Source: Aminobacterium mobile DSM 12262
GTDB lineage: Bacteria; Synergistota; Synergistia; Synergistales; Aminobacteriaceae
Assembly: GCF_000526395.1 (NCBI RefSeq)
Contig: NZ_JAFZ01000001.1
Coordinates: 124,001-188,000 of the forward strand
Direction: 5' to 3'
DNA: 64,000 nucleotides
The notes beneath the pieces were generated by a model, which was not told the DNA's origin, did no database searches, and was given only the letters and a program-made list of their open reading frames with translations. Each line of letters begins with the position of its first letter. Position 1 is the stretch's first letter. Positions 7,326 to 15,404 of the stretch are shown in pieces. The position numbers were made by a program, and so were the translations under genes.

Positions 7326-8539
7326 TATTTCTGATGCTCCGTTAAACCAAATTCCTCTACCAAAGCTTTTACTGCGCGGTCAGCATTTTCTTTGGTAACA
7401 AGAGTGGAAATTTTTATTTCAGATGTACTCGTCCCGAGCATAGAGATTTTTTCTCGGCATAAAGCAGAAAAAAAGCGAGCCGCCACGCCCGGCGCCGACT
7501 CCATACCCACACCTACGGCAGAAATTTTTGCCACTCTATCATCTTCCGTTAATCTCCATCCAGAATAGGAGGAAAAGACTTCCTCTACAGTGGATCGCAC
7601 AACTGCTCCCTTTCCTTCCACCACTGTAAATGTAAGATAAGAATGCCCGTTATCGTTTACTGTGGATATCATATCCACATTTACACTTTTTTCAGCCAAT
7701 GCCGTGAATAAAACACTCATGGCCTCATTACCTCCGGGCATGGGGCTAATAGTAACCTTTCTCTGGTTCGGGTCGGCCGTCACTCCTGTAACGACCGGTT
7801 GCTCCAACCATTCAGGCAATGTACTCACTACAAGGGTCCCCCTTTCATCAGAAAAAGTAGAGGCACAGTAAAGTTCGACGTTATATTTTTTTGCTATTTC
7901 CACGGCCCTCGAGTGGAGAACTTTCGCTCCCATGGACGAAAGTTCTAACACCTCACTGTATGTGACATAATCAAGTTTTTTAGCGGAAGGGCATATTTTC
8001 GGGTCGCACGTATAAATACCAGCTACATCACTGTAAATTTCACATCTGGCTTTTGCTTTAGCAGCAATAGCCACAGCTGAGGTATCAGAACCTCCTCGCC
8101 CTAAAGTCGTGACCTCTCCCTCAGGCGTAATCCCCTGAAAACCTGTTACGACCACTACATGCCGTCGTTCCAGCTCCCGTTCAAGTTTCGCCATATCAAG
8201 ATCCACAATACGAGCATTGCAAAAAGCACCTGTAGTGACCATCCCCAGCTGAAAAGCATTATAAGAAACTGCAGGAACGCCAATATCGTTTAAAGACATG
8301 GCCAAAAGAGCAGCCGAAACCTGCTCGCCTGTAGCTAAAAGCATATCGAGTTCCCGAGGAAGAGGCTCTTTCGAGACCTGCCCTGCCAATTCAATAAGGT
8401 TGTTTGTAGTTTTACCCATAGCAGAAACGACAACCACTAACTTTTCTCCAGTTTCTACTCGCTTCTTTATTTTTTCTGCAATACTTCGGATCTTCTCTGG
8501 TGTCGCTACTGAAGAACCACCGTATTTCTGCACAATCAC
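7325..8539 (-). CDS. lysC: Aspartate kinase
   Basis: 404 residues. It begins MIVQKYGGSSVATPEKI, the conserved nucleotide-binding opening, and contains FQGITPEGEVTTLGRGGSDT, part of the substrate site. Two C-terminal ACT domains follow (about 260-400; ISTVNDNGHSYL and the second at SAVGVGMESAPGVAARFF), so end-product inhibition by lysine or threonine is expected. The enzyme phosphorylates aspartate, the first step toward lysine, threonine and methionine. Gene order and tight spacing place it in the T-box-controlled operon. There is no fused homoserine dehydrogenase. Confidence 0.95.
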   Translation of the reverse strand: MIVQKYGGSSVATPEKIRSIAEKIKKRVETGEKLVVVVSAMGKTTNNLIELAGQVSKEPLPRELDMLLATGEQVSAALLAMSLNDIGVPAVSYNAFQLGMVTTGAFCNARIVDLDMAKLERELERRHVVVVTGFQGITPEGEVTTLGRGGSDTSAVAIAAKAKARCEIYSDVAGIYTCDPKICPSAKKLDYVTYSEVLELSSMGAKVLHSRAVEIAKKYNVELYCASTFSDERGTLVVSTLPEWLEQPVVTGVTADPNQRKVTISPMPGGNEAMSVLFTALAEKSVNVDMISTVNDNGHSYLTFTVVEGKGAVVRSTVEEVFSSYSGWRLTEDDRVAKISAVGVGMESAPGVAARFFSALCREKISMLGTSTSEIKISTLVTKENADRAVKALVEEFGLTEHQK

Positions 8540-8557
8540 TTGTCCAGACCTCCTGGA

Positions 8558-9256
8558 TCAGAGGTTTCTCAGGTCTTGTACGATCTGAGTTTTGTCAGCT
8601 GTTTTTTCATCCACCATTTTAATAACACGAGCAGGAGAACCTGCAACTACAGCGTTAGATGGAACATCCCTTGTTACAATGGCACCAGCAGCAACAACAG
8701 CCCCTTTCCCGATGTGCACCCCTTCGAGAATAACGGCATTAGCTCCCACCAAAACATTGTCTTCAATCATAACCGGGGTCGCGCTTGGCGGCTCAACAAC
8801 TCCTGCAACTACAGCCCCTGCGCCAATATGGCAATTGGAACCAATCATAGCCCGTCCACCAACTACAACGTTCATATCGATCATTGTGCCAGGCCCAATA
8901 ATAGCTCCGATATTGATAACGGCTCCCATCATAACAACCGCACCTTTACCGATGTCTACCATATCGCGGATAATGGCACCTGGTTCAATTCGAGCCTCAT
9001 ATTTGGTGAGATTGGCCAATGGAAGAGCAGAGTTACGGGCCTCAACCTCTATATGTACAGCATTGATTCGGCTGGCATTCGCCGACAGGGCGGACTCCAC
9101 TTCTTTGTAATCTCCAATGAGAAGACCGAAATGGTCGCCCCCAATAAAAGTAAGGGCTCCCCATGCGCAACCTTCAAAATGGCCAGAAATAAAGGCCTTT
9201 GTGGGGGTCCTTTTTTTAGATTCCTTAATCAACTTGATGATTTCTTCGGCGCGCAT
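8558..9256 (-). CDS. dapH: 2,3,4,5-tetrahydropyridine-2,6-dicarboxylate N-acetyltransferase
   Basis: 232 residues. The N-terminal helical part ([19 protein letters not shown]) and the left-handed beta-helix made of hexapeptide repeats (residues about 85-205, e.g. [19 protein letters not shown]) match DapH of Bacillus rather than succinyl-transferring DapD. It acetylates tetrahydrodipicolinate, committing the cell to the acetylated DAP branch. GGAGG precedes the ATG at 9256, which lies 28 bases inside dapB. A cognate deacetylase is not in this window. Confidence 0.93.
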   Translation of the reverse strand: MRAEEIIKLIKESKKRTPTKAFISGHFEGCAWGALTFIGGDHFGLLIGDYKEVESALSANASRINAVHIEVEARNSALPLANLTKYEARIEPGAIIRDMVDIGKGAVVMMGAVINIGAIIGPGTMIDMNVVVGGRAMIGSNCHIGAGAVVAGVVEPPSATPVMIEDNVLVGANAVILEGVHIGKGAVVAAGAIVTRDVPSNAVVAGSPARVIKMVDEKTADKTQIVQDLRNL

Positions 9257-9888
9257 GCAATAACCTCCTCAAAAGCATAGAATCCTGGTTCAGCTGTCAC
9301 AGCAAACTGAGCCGCCCGCAAGGCTCCAAGAGCAAAAACTGTCCTTGAAAGAGCCCGATGGGTCAGTTCCAGAACTTCTCCTTCATTGGAGAAAAAAACT
9401 GAGTGATCTCCAGGAACGCCTCCCATACGTAAGGAATGGGTAGGACAGTTCCGCCCTGTAGCTTCCTTCAAAAGGAGCGCCGTTCCGGAAGGGGCATCTT
9501 TTTTGCGATTATGATGAACCTCGACAATTTCAAGATCCCAGTCAGAGAGATAAGAAGAAAATTCTCTCAAGATCATTTTCAGAACATTCACTCCTACCGA
9601 AAAGTTAAAACTTTGAATAACAGGAACATCCTGTCCCAGAGAGCGAAGATGGTCTACGTCCTCTTTTGTAATGGCCGTAGTGCCAATGACCAAAGCTGCC
9701 CCATGCTCTCGACACAACTCTATGGTTCGAGGAAAAGCCGTACGACTGGAAAAATCCACAATTACTTGAGGCGTATCGTTGCACCACTCCCCATCAACAT
9801 CCACTGAGAGGCAAAGTGTATGATCAGCAAAAACTTTCTGAATCTCCTGCCCCATTCGGCCCGAGGCCCCAATCAATCCGTACCGCAT
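9229..9888 (-). CDS. dapB: 4-hydroxy-tetrahydrodipicolinate reductase
   Basis: 219 residues from the ATG at 9888, which overlaps the dapA stop (TGATG). A reading from 9903 is possible but its ribosome site is too close. The NAD(P)-binding opening [16 protein letters not shown], the FSVGVNVL segment and the catalytic [19 protein letters not shown] motif are all present. It reduces the DapA product to tetrahydrodipicolinate. At 219 residues it is shorter than the usual 250-270; the loss lies between the Rossmann opening and VIVDFSS. Start choice is the main uncertainty. Confidence 0.92.
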   Translation of the reverse strand: MRYGLIGASGRMGQEIQKVFADHTLCLSVDVDGEWCNDTPQVIVDFSSRTAFPRTIELCREHGAALVIGTTAITKEDVDHLRSLGQDVPVIQSFNFSVGVNVLKMILREFSSYLSDWDLEIVEVHHNRKKDAPSGTALLLKEATGRNCPTHSLRMGGVPGDHSVFFSNEGEVLELTHRALSRTVFALGALRAAQFAVTAEPGFYAFEEVIACAPKKSSS

Positions 9889-10775
9889 CACAGAATGCCA
9901 CATTCCTTCATAGCGCTATCCACAACAGCCATAGCTCGTTCCGATGCTGAAACTAAGGGCAAGCGAAGTTCGTTAGCGCACAATCCCAAGCTACTGACTC
10001 CATATTTCACAGGAACTGGGTTCGTTTCGCAGAATAGCCCTTTCATTAAGGGGAAAAGACGAAGGTGAAGCTCACGGGCTTTTTCTACATTATTGGCGAG
10101 AGCATATCGAATCATGTCAGATGTCTCTCGTGGCGCTACATTGGAAAGCACCGAAATAACTCCATCGCCTCCGGCATTGACAAGGTGAAAGGCTTGGTCG
10201 TCATTTCCTGATAATACAAGGAAATCAGGACGCTGTTTTCGAACCTTTCGAATGAGAAAATCCACCTGAGCTTCATCACCTGAAGCTTCTTTAATTCCTG
10301 CAATATTGTCTATCTCAGCAAGACGAAGGACTGTTTCAGGAAGAATATTGATCCCCGTTCTCCCTGGAACATTGTAAATAATCAGAGGCGTATCTCCAAT
10401 ACCCGAAGCAACAGCCCTAAAGTGCTGATAAAGCCCTTCCTGAGGAGGTTTATTGTAATAAGGCGTCACCACTAACACCCCATCAGCACCTAAAGAAACT
10501 GCTTGCTTCGATAATTCCAAAGCCACTGCCGTAGAGTTAGAACCTGTTCCAATCACAACAGGTATCCGTCCAGATCCCATTTTGACGGCAAAGCGAATGA
10601 TCTCTTCCCGCTCTTTCATCGTTACAGCTGGAGCTTCACCAGTCGTTCCCAGCACAACAAAAAAGTCCACGCCACCATCCATCTGAAAAGCAAGAAACCT
10701 CTCAAAACTCTCATAATCCACCTTGCCTTCTCTGAAAGGTGTAATCACTGCTGTTCCTGTTCCCCTAAAAATCAT
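9888..10775 (-). CDS. dapA: 4-hydroxy-tetrahydrodipicolinate synthase
   Basis: 295 residues from the ATG at 10775, with GGAGG eight bases upstream; a GTG at 10784 is less likely. A TIM-barrel of the DHDPS family: [19 protein letters not shown] near 43-62, the active-site tyrosine in [10 protein letters not shown], and the Schiff-base lysine in [10 protein letters not shown]. It condenses pyruvate with aspartate semialdehyde, the first step specific to lysine and diaminopimelate. It follows asd by 15 bases, so both are translated from the T-box-controlled message. Confidence 0.95.
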   Translation of the reverse strand: MIFRGTGTAVITPFREGKVDYESFERFLAFQMDGGVDFFVVLGTTGEAPAVTMKEREEIIRFAVKMGSGRIPVVIGTGSNSTAVALELSKQAVSLGADGVLVVTPYYNKPPQEGLYQHFRAVASGIGDTPLIIYNVPGRTGINILPETVLRLAEIDNIAGIKEASGDEAQVDFLIRKVRKQRPDFLVLSGNDDQAFHLVNAGGDGVISVLSNVAPRETSDMIRYALANNVEKARELHLRLFPLMKGLFCETNPVPVKYGVSSLGLCANELRLPLVSASERAMAVVDSAMKECGIL

Positions 10776-10790
10776 CTGGCACACCTCCTG

Positions 10791-11768
10791 CTATAGAGTA
10801 CGGGCATTAAGTGCCCGATGTTTCTGTAGAATGCGAACGGCATTTGTCGCCGCTCCCACTCGAATATTATCAGCAACATTCCACATTAAAAATCTAAATT
10901 CATCGAAAGCACGAAGACGAGAAATATAAACGAAGTCTGTTCCTGCAGCTTCAATGGGAGAAATAATATCGTCAGTAAGCACCACATTCTCACTCTCCAA
11001 CAATGCATCCCTCACTTGTTTCAAGGAAGCAGATCGACGAGTCTCGACAAGAACAGATTCAGAATGACCATAAAAGACAGGAACACGAACTGTGGTCGGC
11101 CATACAAGAATACTCTCGTCTCGAAAAATTTTTCGAGGTTCGTGAACCATTTTCATCTCTTCTTCGGAAAAACCATTCTCTAAAAGGGCGCCAATTTGAG
11201 GAATGACGTTAAGGTGAATTTGTCGAATAAACTTTTTAGGTTCAATATGACCTTCAATTTGATCTCGAAGCTCATCCATGCCTTTTTTACCAGCTCCAGA
11301 AACAGATTGATAGGTGCTGACAACTATTGATTTTATTCCAAAACGGCGATGAATTTCATAGAGCCCAAGAACCATTTGAATAGTTGAACAATTAGGGTTA
11401 GCTACAATACCCCGATATCCTTTTAATATATCTCCATTAATCTCAGGTACAACCAGGGGAACGTCTACATTCATGCGAAAAGCAGAAGAATTATCAATAA
11501 CGACAGAACCTGCTTCAGCCGCCGTCGGAGCGAAAATTTTAGACACACCTGAACCTGCAGAGAAAAGTACGTAGTCATAGCCAGCCTTGAGTTTTTCATG
11601 GGTCAGCTCCTCCACTTTGTATTCCTGGCCATAAAACATAAGGGTGGAACCTGCCGACTTTGACGATGCAAAGAAATGACATTCGTCAGGGTGGATATGT
11701 TGTTCTTCAAGCACACGAACCATCATGCGCCCTACTTCGCCTGTAGCTCCTGCTATCGCAATCCTCAT
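10791..11768 (-). CDS. asd: Aspartate-semialdehyde dehydrogenase
   Basis: 325 residues from the ATG at 11768, chosen because AAGGAGG lies just upstream and the Rossmann opening MRIAIAGATGEVGRMM follows at once. The catalytic cysteine is in IVANPNCSTIQMVLGL and the substrate-binding part in VSTYQSVSGAGKKGMDEL. It reduces aspartyl phosphate to the semialdehyde. It is the first gene of the lysine operon, 50 bases after the intrinsic terminator of the T-box leader, so its expression should depend on readthrough. Confidence 0.95.
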   Translation of the reverse strand: MRIAIAGATGEVGRMMVRVLEEQHIHPDECHFFASSKSAGSTLMFYGQEYKVEELTHEKLKAGYDYVLFSAGSGVSKIFAPTAAEAGSVVIDNSSAFRMNVDVPLVVPEINGDILKGYRGIVANPNCSTIQMVLGLYEIHRRFGIKSIVVSTYQSVSGAGKKGMDELRDQIEGHIEPKKFIRQIHLNVIPQIGALLENGFSEEEMKMVHEPRKIFRDESILVWPTTVRVPVFYGHSESVLVETRRSASLKQVRDALLESENVVLTDDIISPIEAAGTDFVYISRLRAFDEFRFLMWNVADNIRVGAATNAVRILQKHRALNARTL

Positions 11769-11817
11769 GGATCTATTCCTCCTTCTCATACCATTAACAA
11801 TCTCCATCAACACTATA

Positions 11818-11852
11818 TAAAAAAAGGCCCGTCCCCGAAGGGACGAGCCTTT
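11818..11852 (-). terminator. T-box intrinsic terminator
   Basis: A stem of about 13 bp with a TTCG tetraloop is followed by seven T residues on the minus strand. It is the regulated terminator of the leader, 50 bases before asd. Confidence 0.9.
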
Positions 11853-12127
11853 GATATATCAATGCCCGCGGTACCACCCTGCTTAGACACTATAACGTGC
11901 CCCGCCTCGACTTCCGTCACGTGGAAGCAATTCGTGAATGTACTCCAGCCTTCTTTTCAAAAGCCTTTCCACCCCAGCTCCACAGGTTTTAGGCCTTTTT
12001 CGCCACCTTAAGGATGTCTCTCAGCCGGTGAACATCCATCTCTGGTAAGGATTCGACAAAACGAGGCGCCCTGCTTCTTCGCCTTTACTATTATTTATCA
12101 TGGTAAAGTTCCAAATGGTACAGATTG
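11818..12127 (-). ncRNA. T-box leader (probable lysine specifier) of the asd-dap-lysC operon
   Basis: The minus strand contains the diagnostic T-box AGGGTGGTACCGCGGG (11880-11865), which pairs with the free tRNA acceptor end. An intrinsic terminator follows at 11852-11818: a GC-rich stem, TTCG loop and U-run. Upstream are an AGTA element (12089-12086), an AGAGA bulge with a GGATGT/ACATCC stem (about 12043-12012), and GAA followed by AAA at 12001-11996. In known T-boxes the loop-E GAA precedes the specifier codon, so AAA (or the overlapping AAG) means lysine. Uncharged tRNA-Lys would then favour the antiterminator and switch on lysine synthesis. The T-box is firm; specifier assignment is by motif position, not folding. 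Confidence 0.88.
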
Positions 12128-12133
12128 GGTCGG

Positions 12134-12162
12134 ATTATACGAAACAAATAGAAAGCTGTCAA
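12134..12162 (-). promoter_or_regulatory. Consensus sigma70 promoter of the T-box/lysine operon
   Basis: On the minus strand TTGACA (12162-12157) and TATAAT (12139-12134) are separated by exactly 17 bases, a full consensus match. Initiation would fall near 12127, giving a leader of about 310 bases before the terminator ends. Confidence 0.9.
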
Positions 12163-12188
12163 GAGATATGATCACTTTTCGTGTATCG

Positions 12189-13037
12189 CTATATATCCAC
12201 CACAACATTATCTATAAGCCGAGTTGAACCAAACCTCACTGCCAAAGCAATAAGGACCTTCCCTTGAAGAGGATCTACCGCTTCTAAATCCCCACAATCT
12301 ACAATCTCGATATAGTCAATATTCGCTTTTTCCTTCTCATGAATCATTTTTTCTATAGTCTCATAAATCGTTGCGTGACTTCTCTCGCCCTTCTCAATCA
12401 ACTGCACGGCTCTCTGTAACGAACGATAAAGAACTAGCGCTTGGTCTCGTTCTTCAGCAGTTAAATACACGTTACGAGAGCTCATGGCAAGACCGTCTTT
12501 TTCCCGTACAATAGGACATACACGAATTTGAATATCCTGATTCAAATCTTCAACCATACGCCGAACCACGATAGCCTGTTGGGCATCTTTCTGCCCAAAA
12601 TATGCTCGGCCGGGCCTGACTATATTAAAAAGTTTTGTCACTACTGTTGTCACTCCACAGAAATGTCCTGGCCTAGAGCGTCCACATAATCCCTTCGTCA
12701 GTTTCTCTACATTAACACGCGTCTGGAAGCCATCTGGATACATTTCAGTAACAGAAGGGTGAAAAATAATGGTGGCACCGGCATCCTTAGCCACAGCTTC
12801 ATCATGCAAAATATCCCGAGGATACGATGCATAATCTTCTTGAGGACCAAACTGGGTGGGATTTACAAAAATACTGACTACAACTATATCATTCTCTTGT
12901 GCCGCTTTTCGAATTAAAGAAATATGCCCATCATGGAGGAACCCCATAGTAGGGACTAAACCTATACTTTTACCTTCTTTACGATATTGACGTAACATAC
13001 CTCTCAGCGCTGTAATACTCGTGATACTACTATCCAT
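12189..13037 (-). CDS. panC: Pantothenate synthetase (pantoate-beta-alanine ligase)
   Basis: 282 residues. The nucleotidyltransferase HIGH-type motif appears as HDGH in LVPTMGFLHDGHISLIRKA (27-45). FVNPTQFGPQEDYASYPRD, GAYFGQKDAQQ-type and the KMSKS-like MSSRNVYLT region (about 195-203) are all present. It joins pantoate and beta-alanine with ATP in the cytoplasm for CoA synthesis. panB and panD are not adjacent. A GGAGG ribosome site precedes the ATG, and the YitT-type gene lies 23 bases upstream on the same strand. The next promoter (12134-12162) starts right after its stop. Confidence 0.95.
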   Translation of the reverse strand: MDSSITSITALRGMLRQYRKEGKSIGLVPTMGFLHDGHISLIRKAAQENDIVVVSIFVNPTQFGPQEDYASYPRDILHDEAVAKDAGATIIFHPSVTEMYPDGFQTRVNVEKLTKGLCGRSRPGHFCGVTTVVTKLFNIVRPGRAYFGQKDAQQAIVVRRMVEDLNQDIQIRVCPIVREKDGLAMSSRNVYLTAEERDQALVLYRSLQRAVQLIEKGERSHATIYETIEKMIHEKEKANIDYIEIVDCGDLEAVDPLQGKVLIALAVRFGSTRLIDNVVVDI

Positions 13038-13060
13038 TACCCTTCCATCCTCCTAGCAGT

Positions 13061-13960
13061 TCATATGTTCTTCCAATGCTTAAAGCCATACCCTACCACT
13101 TCAGAGACATCTGAAAGCACAATAAAAGTCTGTGGGTCAATAGAAACCACAAATCTTTTTAATTCCATGGCCTGCCGCCGCGTTAAGATAACCATAATCA
13201 TATTCTTGGGTTGACCCGAATAGGCTCCTCGCGCATCGATAAGAGTAGCACTTCGGTCAAGGTTCTCTATGATAAATCGTTTTATCTCTTCTGGTCGCTG
13301 CGTAATAATGAGAAGTTGTTTTCGTCGGTCAAAAGATTTTAATACACTATCGATAGTGAGGCTTTCAACATAAAGCAACACACCGCCCATGAGAAGCTGT
13401 TCTATATCCACAACAAACCAAGAGGCAATGAGTACGGCAATATTAATATAAAAAGAATACATACCTACATCAACACCGTACTTTTTTCTCGCTGCCATTA
13501 CTATTACATCAGTACCTCCCGTTGAGCCTCCCCCACGAAAAACCAACCCCATCCCAAGCCCGCCTAAAACGCCTCCTAAAATAGCTGCAAGGAAAGTGTT
13601 GTGAAGGACTGGGTAGTGAAAAAGCTCAAAAAACATAATAGAAAGGGTATTAAGAACCGTAACATATAATGTCCAAAGTACAAAACGAGGGGACAGCACT
13701 CTCCAGCCCCACATAAGCAAGAGGGGGTTCCCAAGGGCAAGAACCCATGCAGGCGATATACCCCAGGCATAATGAGTGATTAACGCAATGCCTGTCAATC
13801 CGGTACTTGCAAATTTATAAGGGGCGGTCAGGGCTATAATGGCAAAACTCATAATAATCGTCCCAATCGTAGTATACGCTAGAGTCCCCCATTCCTGCCG
13901 AATCCAGTTCTTTAAAACATTTCTCTGTTCTTTCCAATTTTTAGAACTTTCTGTGCCCAT
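13061..13960 (-). CDS. YitT family membrane protein (DUF161 plus DUF2179)
   Basis: 299 residues. A short cytosolic N-terminus is followed by five or six hydrophobic segments between about 25 and 205 (e.g. TIIMSFAIIALTAPYKFAS, ILGGVLGGLGMGLVFRGGG). A soluble C-terminal DUF2179 domain follows (about 215-295, KQLLIITQRPEEIKRFI). The GGGSTGGTDVI motif is typical of the YitT family, which is widespread and lacks a settled function. It could be co-transcribed with panC. The start is the ATG at 13960 with a GGGAG site about eleven bases upstream. Confidence 0.85.
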   Translation of the reverse strand: MGTESSKNWKEQRNVLKNWIRQEWGTLAYTTIGTIIMSFAIIALTAPYKFASTGLTGIALITHYAWGISPAWVLALGNPLLLMWGWRVLSPRFVLWTLYVTVLNTLSIMFFELFHYPVLHNTFLAAILGGVLGGLGMGLVFRGGGSTGGTDVIVMAARKKYGVDVGMYSFYINIAVLIASWFVVDIEQLLMGGVLLYVESLTIDSVLKSFDRRKQLLIITQRPEEIKRFIIENLDRSATLIDARGAYSGQPKNMIMVILTRRQAMELKRFVVSIDPQTFIVLSDVSEVVGYGFKHWKNI

Positions 13961-14040
13961 TTATCATCGTCGCTCCCTATAAAGTGAGAAGTGTAAACCC
14001 CTTGCCTAGAAAATTACATATAGGTAGTTTTTTTACTTTA

Positions 14041-14796
14041 TTAATCATTCCACGGGAAAAAAATTCTTCGATGATTCCAACGTGCAATCTCGTAAATTCC
14101 TCCCGTTTCTCGATCCCACGCATAAACCCCGTTTGCTGCGAGACGACCTACAGCGTCAAGAAAAAACATGTTACGAGAAAGAGCTTGTCCATAGCTAACA
14201 ACACCTTCAAAACGCCTTACAAGAGGAAGATGTCCTCTTCCTTTTATATCAATCCAATAATCCGGTACTGGAATATGACTCTTTTGAAGGTACCGTAGCG
14301 CTTCAATATACGCTTGAGGTGCTTCCTCTAAAAAAAGAAGTTTGCCTCTAGAAGATTGCCTTAAATTTTTCAAGAGAGAGAATGCCAACCAATGAGCTGA
14401 TGTATCAGGCATATAGCTCAAAGACACAACTGCAGAGTAAAATCCATCCATCAAGGCTAAAGATCTAGGAATAATGTGTGGATACCAAAATCCTTCTACA
14501 CTTTCCCATCTTTCGAGATGACCATCACAGAGCATCATCAATAACGAGAGACTATTCGCCGCTTTTTGGCGCAAGGAAAGAGGAGTAGAGAGGGATCTCC
14601 ATAAAAGTTCGGGCTCCAAAACATGGGCTTCTCTTATAAGATCTTGCTTCAATTGTTCTGCTTCTCTAAACATGCTTTTTTCAAGAGAATAAGATTGAAC
14701 AAGATCTTCCCATTCTGTAGCTCCAGCGATCTGAACCGTGCAAAACACGATAACCACACTCATAGCCCAGAGATACTTCCACTTTAACTTCCTCAT
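14041..14796 (-). CDS. Secreted hypothetical protein
   Basis: 251 residues from the ATG at 14796, preceded by GGAGGTG at eight bases; a GTG at 14805 overlaps that site and is unlikely. Residues 1-26 form a classical signal peptide (basic MRKLKWKYLW, hydrophobic core, likely cleavage after AGA). The mature part is mostly helical with many Leu and Trp residues. I recognise no family and no catalytic motif; there is no lipobox or later membrane segment, so a periplasmic location is expected. It lies between dciA and the yitT-like gene on the same strand but is about 130 bases from dciA. Confidence 0.65.
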   Translation of the reverse strand: MRKLKWKYLWAMSVVIVFCTVQIAGATEWEDLVQSYSLEKSMFREAEQLKQDLIREAHVLEPELLWRSLSTPLSLRQKAANSLSLLMMLCDGHLERWESVEGFWYPHIIPRSLALMDGFYSAVVSLSYMPDTSAHWLAFSLLKNLRQSSRGKLLFLEEAPQAYIEALRYLQKSHIPVPDYWIDIKGRGHLPLVRRFEGVVSYGQALSRNMFFLDAVGRLAANGVYAWDRETGGIYEIARWNHRRIFFPWND

Positions 14797-14927
14797 CTTT
14801 GCCACCTCCAGCCCTCGTTACATTGAGGGCTTCCCACCAGAAAGTCTATTTTGGTTGTAGAACTCTCATAGCATCAAATAAAGTGCGCTTCCAATAATCA
14901 ACGAGGCGCTTTGATCAAAAGAGGCCT

Positions 14928-15404
14928 TTATTTTTTGCCAAACCTTCGTGTCCATAAAGCCATAAGACGAGCAAGAGAAAGCGCCACATCGGGATCCCCA
15001 ACCCGTTCCCTTACGCGGTCTAGATTTTTCGCTATATCATTGGGTGCCGGAGTAATAATACGCCTCTGTCTTTCAATACTCTTCTGAGTCGATTTAGAGG
15101 AAATATGCCCAACTACAACTCGAACTCCTGAAACAGGGAGATCCCATTCTTCTCTCACCTTTCGAGCAATGCAAGCTCCCATCATAGAAATACGTTGAGC
15201 TGCAGCAGGACTATCGGCACGAATACAAAGCATAGTCTCTTCAAGGGAGTAAGGTTGGCTTCGCTTTGCTATACCTTCTCCCACCACATCTCCCCAACGT
15301 TTGGCTAGATGCGCGAGCAAAATTCGTTCTTTCGCTACTCGAGAAAAAGTACCCTCCAAAAGAGATGCTATAGAATTAGCCTGATTATGCCGTCGTACTC
15401 CCAC
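14928..15404 (-). CDS. dciA: DciA-like DUF721 protein, probable replicative helicase loader
   Basis: 158 residues from a GTG at 15404 with GGAGG ten bases upstream. The N-terminal half has the DUF721 pattern: LAKRWGDVVGEGIAKRSQPY (33-52), then LCIRADSPAAAQRISMMG. In bacteria without DnaC/DnaI loaders, DciA recruits the DnaB helicase; its place at the end of the dnaA-dnaN-recF-mnmG cluster supports that role. The C-terminal 60 residues are basic and predicted flexible. The gene overlaps the 3' end of mnmG by 20 bases, implying translational coupling. Family membership is by motif and context. Confidence 0.8.
   Translation of the reverse strand: MGVRRHNQANSIASLLEGTFSRVAKERILLAHLAKRWGDVVGEGIAKRSQPYSLEETMLCIRADSPAAAQRISMMGACIARKVREEWDLPVSGVRVVVGHISSKSTQKSIERQRRIITPAPNDIAKNLDRVRERVGDPDVALSLARLMALWTRRFGKK

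Noticed and set aside
8540-9280. A 246-codon open frame opposite dapH
   Set aside because: It lies fully antisense to a clear hexapeptide-repeat gene; its composition follows from the repeat pattern and it resembles no protein family.
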